Of a stretch of DNA of 64,000 nt, positions 61,829 through 64,000 are shown piece after piece (the stretch's first letter is position 1; each line of letters opens with the position of its first letter). The stretch spans positions 1 through 64,000 of the forward strand of contig JALKBU010000029.1 in the NCBI GenBank assembly GCA_023091735.1. Direction: 5' to 3'. The notes under the pieces were generated by a model. That model did not search any database, was not told the origin of the DNA, and saw only the letters and a program-made list of their open reading frames with translations. The DNA comes from Trichomonas tenax. Taxonomy: Eukaryota; Parabasalia; Trichomonadida; Trichomonadidae. The position numbers were made by a program, and so were the translations under genes.

Positions 61829-63208
61829 TTAAATATCAATGATTCCGTTGATGTTATTTAAGAATATTTGAGCAACACTGTCAAGTTTTTTATCGGCAGG
61901 ATTTCTGCTGTCTATTTGATCATATATTTCTTCAATTCTTGAAATTATTTCGTTCTCGTTCAGGAAATCAATATAATATTGTGATTTGTCATTGAATGCT
62001 GCAAAGTTTCTTAATCTTTCGAGTGTTTCGATTAAAAACTTCAATACCTGTTTGTTAGATATATTAAAAAGTTCTTGTAAAACAATTCCATTGCTTATAA
62101 TAAAATCATAAAGAGGGGCATCTGGAATTAAAGATGCTAAACCAACTATAGCAAATCCTATTTCTGGCTTAGCAGACATTTGAATGATACTAAATATATT
62201 AAATAATTTCTCGAGAAATGCAATATTACATTTTTGAGCAACCATTTCTTTCAAGTTAAAACAAATCAATCCGATACATCGAGCTGCTGATGCAATGATA
62301 TTTATTTCATTCTCTGGGTCAATCATATCTGCTATAGTATCAATAGTTATGATCGAAACTTTACCTAAGACTATAGCTTTGTAGTTTATGTTTAAAAGAG
62401 TTTCGTTGATTTTCTGACTTCTTCCAAATAAATCAACAACATTTTGAAGATAATCTACTGAGTAGATATCAAATACTGGAGATCGCATTACATTGTATAA
62501 TGTATCTAAACCAATTTCAAAGCATTCTAACGTGATTTGCTTTCTTCCATCATTGATAAAAAGCAACCGAATGATTTTAATTTCTAAAAGAATTTCTTGT
62601 TGATCTAAAGGAAAAAGAGAATATGAAAAAGCTAAATTCATTATAGATTCGAATAGAAAATCATGGCAGCAATGCTGTGCTACTAAATAAAGATAATTCA
62701 ATGATATCGATAAAATTATTAAATCACGATTTCGTTTGCTGGATGATGCTATTGCAGACAGTGCTTTATAACACAAAATTTGGATGTCTTTTGGAAATGA
62801 ATTTGTTAAAATAGAAAATAATAAACTTGATATATCCAAATATAATAACTTTGAAAGTATTGATGGTGAACGAATTGTTATTTCACAAATGAGAATAATT
62901 ATATCATTAAAATATGGAAATGTACTCTTTGGTTCGGCTAAATCGAATATCTGTGTAAGAAAATCATCCAAAAGTGTCTTTTTGACTGTGATTATATCTT
63001 GATGTCTACATAGAACTCGTAGCTCTTTGATTGTTATGCATAGTTGCTCAATGTTTCTTTTTTCTAACATTTCAGCGAAAATACTGATTCTAGAGGATAT
63101 TTCATATGTAATTTCTTCTGGAGATAGGCTTGCAATATTTAACTCAGTTATTTTATCGTTCTTAGACAAGTTTATTTGTGAATTTGAATCACAATCTTTA
63201 TAATTCAT
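61829..63208 (-). CDS. ARM/HEAT-like helical repeat protein
   Basis: 459 residues. The protein is almost wholly alpha-helical, with armadillo-like units such as LLYLDISSLLFSILTNSFPKDIQILCYKALSAIASSSKRNRDLIILS (about 120-168) and NIIASAARCIGLICFNLKEMVAQKCNIAFLEKLFN. It resembles importin-alpha-type folds, but lacks the conserved W/N pairs and an IBB domain. The N-terminus is a short polar region. There is no paralogue nearby. A binding scaffold of unknown partner is the best description. The start is the second of two overlapping ATGs (MNYKDCDSNS). Confidence 0.7.
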   Translation of the reverse strand: MNYKDCDSNSQINLSKNDKITELNIASLSPEEITYEISSRISIFAEMLEKRNIEQLCITIKELRVLCRHQDIITVKKTLLDDFLTQIFDLAEPKSTFPYFNDIIILICEITIRSPSILSKLLYLDISSLLFSILTNSFPKDIQILCYKALSAIASSSKRNRDLIILSISLNYLYLVAQHCCHDFLFESIMNLAFSYSLFPLDQQEILLEIKIIRLLFINDGRKQITLECFEIGLDTLYNVMRSPVFDIYSVDYLQNVVDLFGRSQKINETLLNINYKAIVLGKVSIITIDTIADMIDPENEINIIASAARCIGLICFNLKEMVAQKCNIAFLEKLFNIFSIIQMSAKPEIGFAIVGLASLIPDAPLYDFIISNGIVLQELFNISNKQVLKFLIETLERLRNFAAFNDKSQYYIDFLNENEIISRIEEIYDQIDSRNPADKKLDSVAQIFLNNINGIIDI

Positions 63209-63669
63209 TCATAAATAATGATAAAATCTTTTCGAATCAGAACAAATTTCACAAATTATAGAGAGTTGCAAATATGAAATGCGATATAATATTAAATATT
63301 TAGAAAATTAATCAAATATAGTGTATACTGAAATAAATATCTTAAATCATTTATACCCTTCTTTTGCTATTTGTAAACATACTGCTTTGTCATGTGAATA
63401 GAAAAAATATAAGCAAATATCGAATAATCATCAAACAATCAGAAATTCTAATGCATTCAAGCAAAGCTCAAGCAAGCTAATTGTTTTCAAGTATAATAAA
63501 TGACTGACGACTGGCAAAACAAAAAATTTAAAATTAAAATTTGGAAAAACAACGAAATTTTCATGAGAAGTCAAATATTTGTTGAGATCTCAATTGTTTC
63601 AATAAAAATGAAGTCAAATTTTCGTAATAAAATAAACGTAACCAAATATCAATAAAGTCCAATAAAGAT
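63209..63669. other. Intergenic, AT-rich, no gene seen
   Basis: No supported gene or repeat. Confidence 0.5.
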
Positions 63670-64000
63670 TTAGAGGTGAAGAGCGCCACTTCCAACTGTG
63701 CGCTTCTTTCTTGTAGCAGCACCGCCTGGAATATTGATAGTGATTTTCTGGCCAGCTTGGAGCGAATAGTTTGTTCCAGATGACTTGATTTCAGATGATT
63801 GCTCTGGCTGGTTCTGGCGCTGATCGAATTCCTTCTCGATTCTTGCAGCTTCCTCGCGAGCAACATTGAAGTCGAAAGCCTGGTTTCTGTCATCCATACC
63901 CATGCCGATGAAAGCGTGCTTTGTGCCCTTGACGACACGAAGAACGAAGTAACGGGAGGAGTCCAAAACCTTTTCGACGGCGTTTGGATGGTTGAGTGGG
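63670..64000 (-). CDS. NECAP-type endocytic adaptor (PHear domain), 5' end beyond window
   Basis: The frame enters from the right edge and ends at TAG/TTA near 63670. It encodes VLDSSRYFVLRVVKGTKHAFIGMGMDDRNQAFDFNVAREE, nearly the NECAP1/2 signature (VLDSSRYFVIRI...AFIGIGFTDRGDAFDFNV), then SLQAGQKITINIPGG matching FKEGQTIKLCIGN. NECAPs bind AP-1/AP-2 and assist clathrin-coated vesicle formation. The C-terminus here is short (RKKRTVGSGALHL) and lacks long WxxF tails. The N-terminal part of the PHear domain lies outside the window. GC-rich codons suggest strong expression. Confidence 0.88.
   Translation of the reverse strand, partial: PLNHPNAVEKVLDSSRYFVLRVVKGTKHAFIGMGMDDRNQAFDFNVAREEAARIEKEFDQRQNQPEQSSEIKSSGTNYSLQAGQKITINIPGGAATRKKRTVGSGALHL

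Noticed and set aside
1..64000. Introns with trichomonad consensus (GTATGT...ACTAACACACAG)
   Set aside because: No complete 3' consensus was seen, and the interrupted genes are explained by point lesions, not by splice sites.
1..64000. CRISPR arrays, rRNA genes, bacterial operons
   Set aside because: No regularly spaced identical repeats with unique spacers, no rRNA-like blocks, and gene structure is eukaryotic.

Overview
The window looks like nuclear DNA of a parabasalid (trichomonad) protist such as Trichomonas or Tritrichomonas. It is strongly AT-rich, the recognised genes have no introns that I can see, 5' leaders appear extremely short, and two genes start a few bases after an initiator-like TCACTTCATTTTT. 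Decayed ankyrin (DUF3447-type) and BspA-like leucine-rich-repeat genes are typical of this group, as is the mixture of housekeeping genes with many foldback and inverted-repeat elements. The genus is inferred, not proven.

Layout. 1-1.8 kb: three hairpins and a repeat shared with 12.2 kb. 1.8-3.0: STE20-type kinase (-). 4.9-5.9: ankyrin remnant. 7.1-7.4: NC2alpha/DRAP1-like histone-fold gene (-) with a frameshift, next to an inverted-repeat element at 7.6-8.3. 8.5-10.1: CCT theta (-). 11.1-13.6: ankyrin pseudogene grading into a 37-40 bp minisatellite. 14.1-15.7: TBC RabGAP. 16.3-17.7: amino-acid transporter pseudogene. 18.0-18.5: APC10 (-). 19.2-20.7: beta-helix/RING protein. 21.4-24.4: large Sec7 ArfGEF. 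25.1: HMG-box protein (-). 26.7: exosome Csl4. 27.9: B-box/MATH protein. 29.4: low-complexity protein (-). 30-35: gene-poor, with two copies of a TIR element family and one copy of a promoter-bearing repeat. 36.0: second HMG-box protein (-). 38.0-38.8: truncated phage-tail-fibre-like gene (-) cut by a TTAA-ended hairpin. 40.0: PCID2/Thp1. 41.5: small coiled-coil protein (-). 42.9: CDK-like kinase with DFS instead of DFG. 43.9-44.9: ankyrin remnant (-). 46.3: GDP-mannose 3,5-epimerase. 47.6: LSm3 with an in-frame TAG. 48.3: hydrogenosomal-type beta-barrel candidate (-). 49.5-53.0: two large palindromic elements. 53.5: tail-anchored protein (-). 55.0-55.6: foldback, A-tract and GC hairpin. 55.7: aldo/keto reductase 5' fragment fused to a broken BspA gene (-). 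57.6: coiled-coil protein (-). 58.9: phospholipase B-like membrane protein. 61.1: NOSIP-like protein. 61.8: ARM-like protein (-). 63.7: NECAP-type protein (-), running off the window.

Genes are monocistronic and unlinked in function, but several act in nuclear gene expression or the cell cycle: NC2alpha, APC10, Csl4, PCID2, LSm3 and the NOSIP-like gene. Others act in membrane traffic (TBC, Sec7, NECAP).

The most interesting pattern is a recurring near-palindrome, TTTAC[A/G]TG[T/G/A]CA, just upstream of many of these starts. The same motif also occurs at the ends of an 850 bp foldback element and inside a dispersed repeat that carries a complete-looking promoter with an orphan gene start. This suggests a core promoter element that is also spread by repeats. 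Several genes carry single lesions (stop or one-base frameshift) that could be pseudogenisation, recoding or sequence error.
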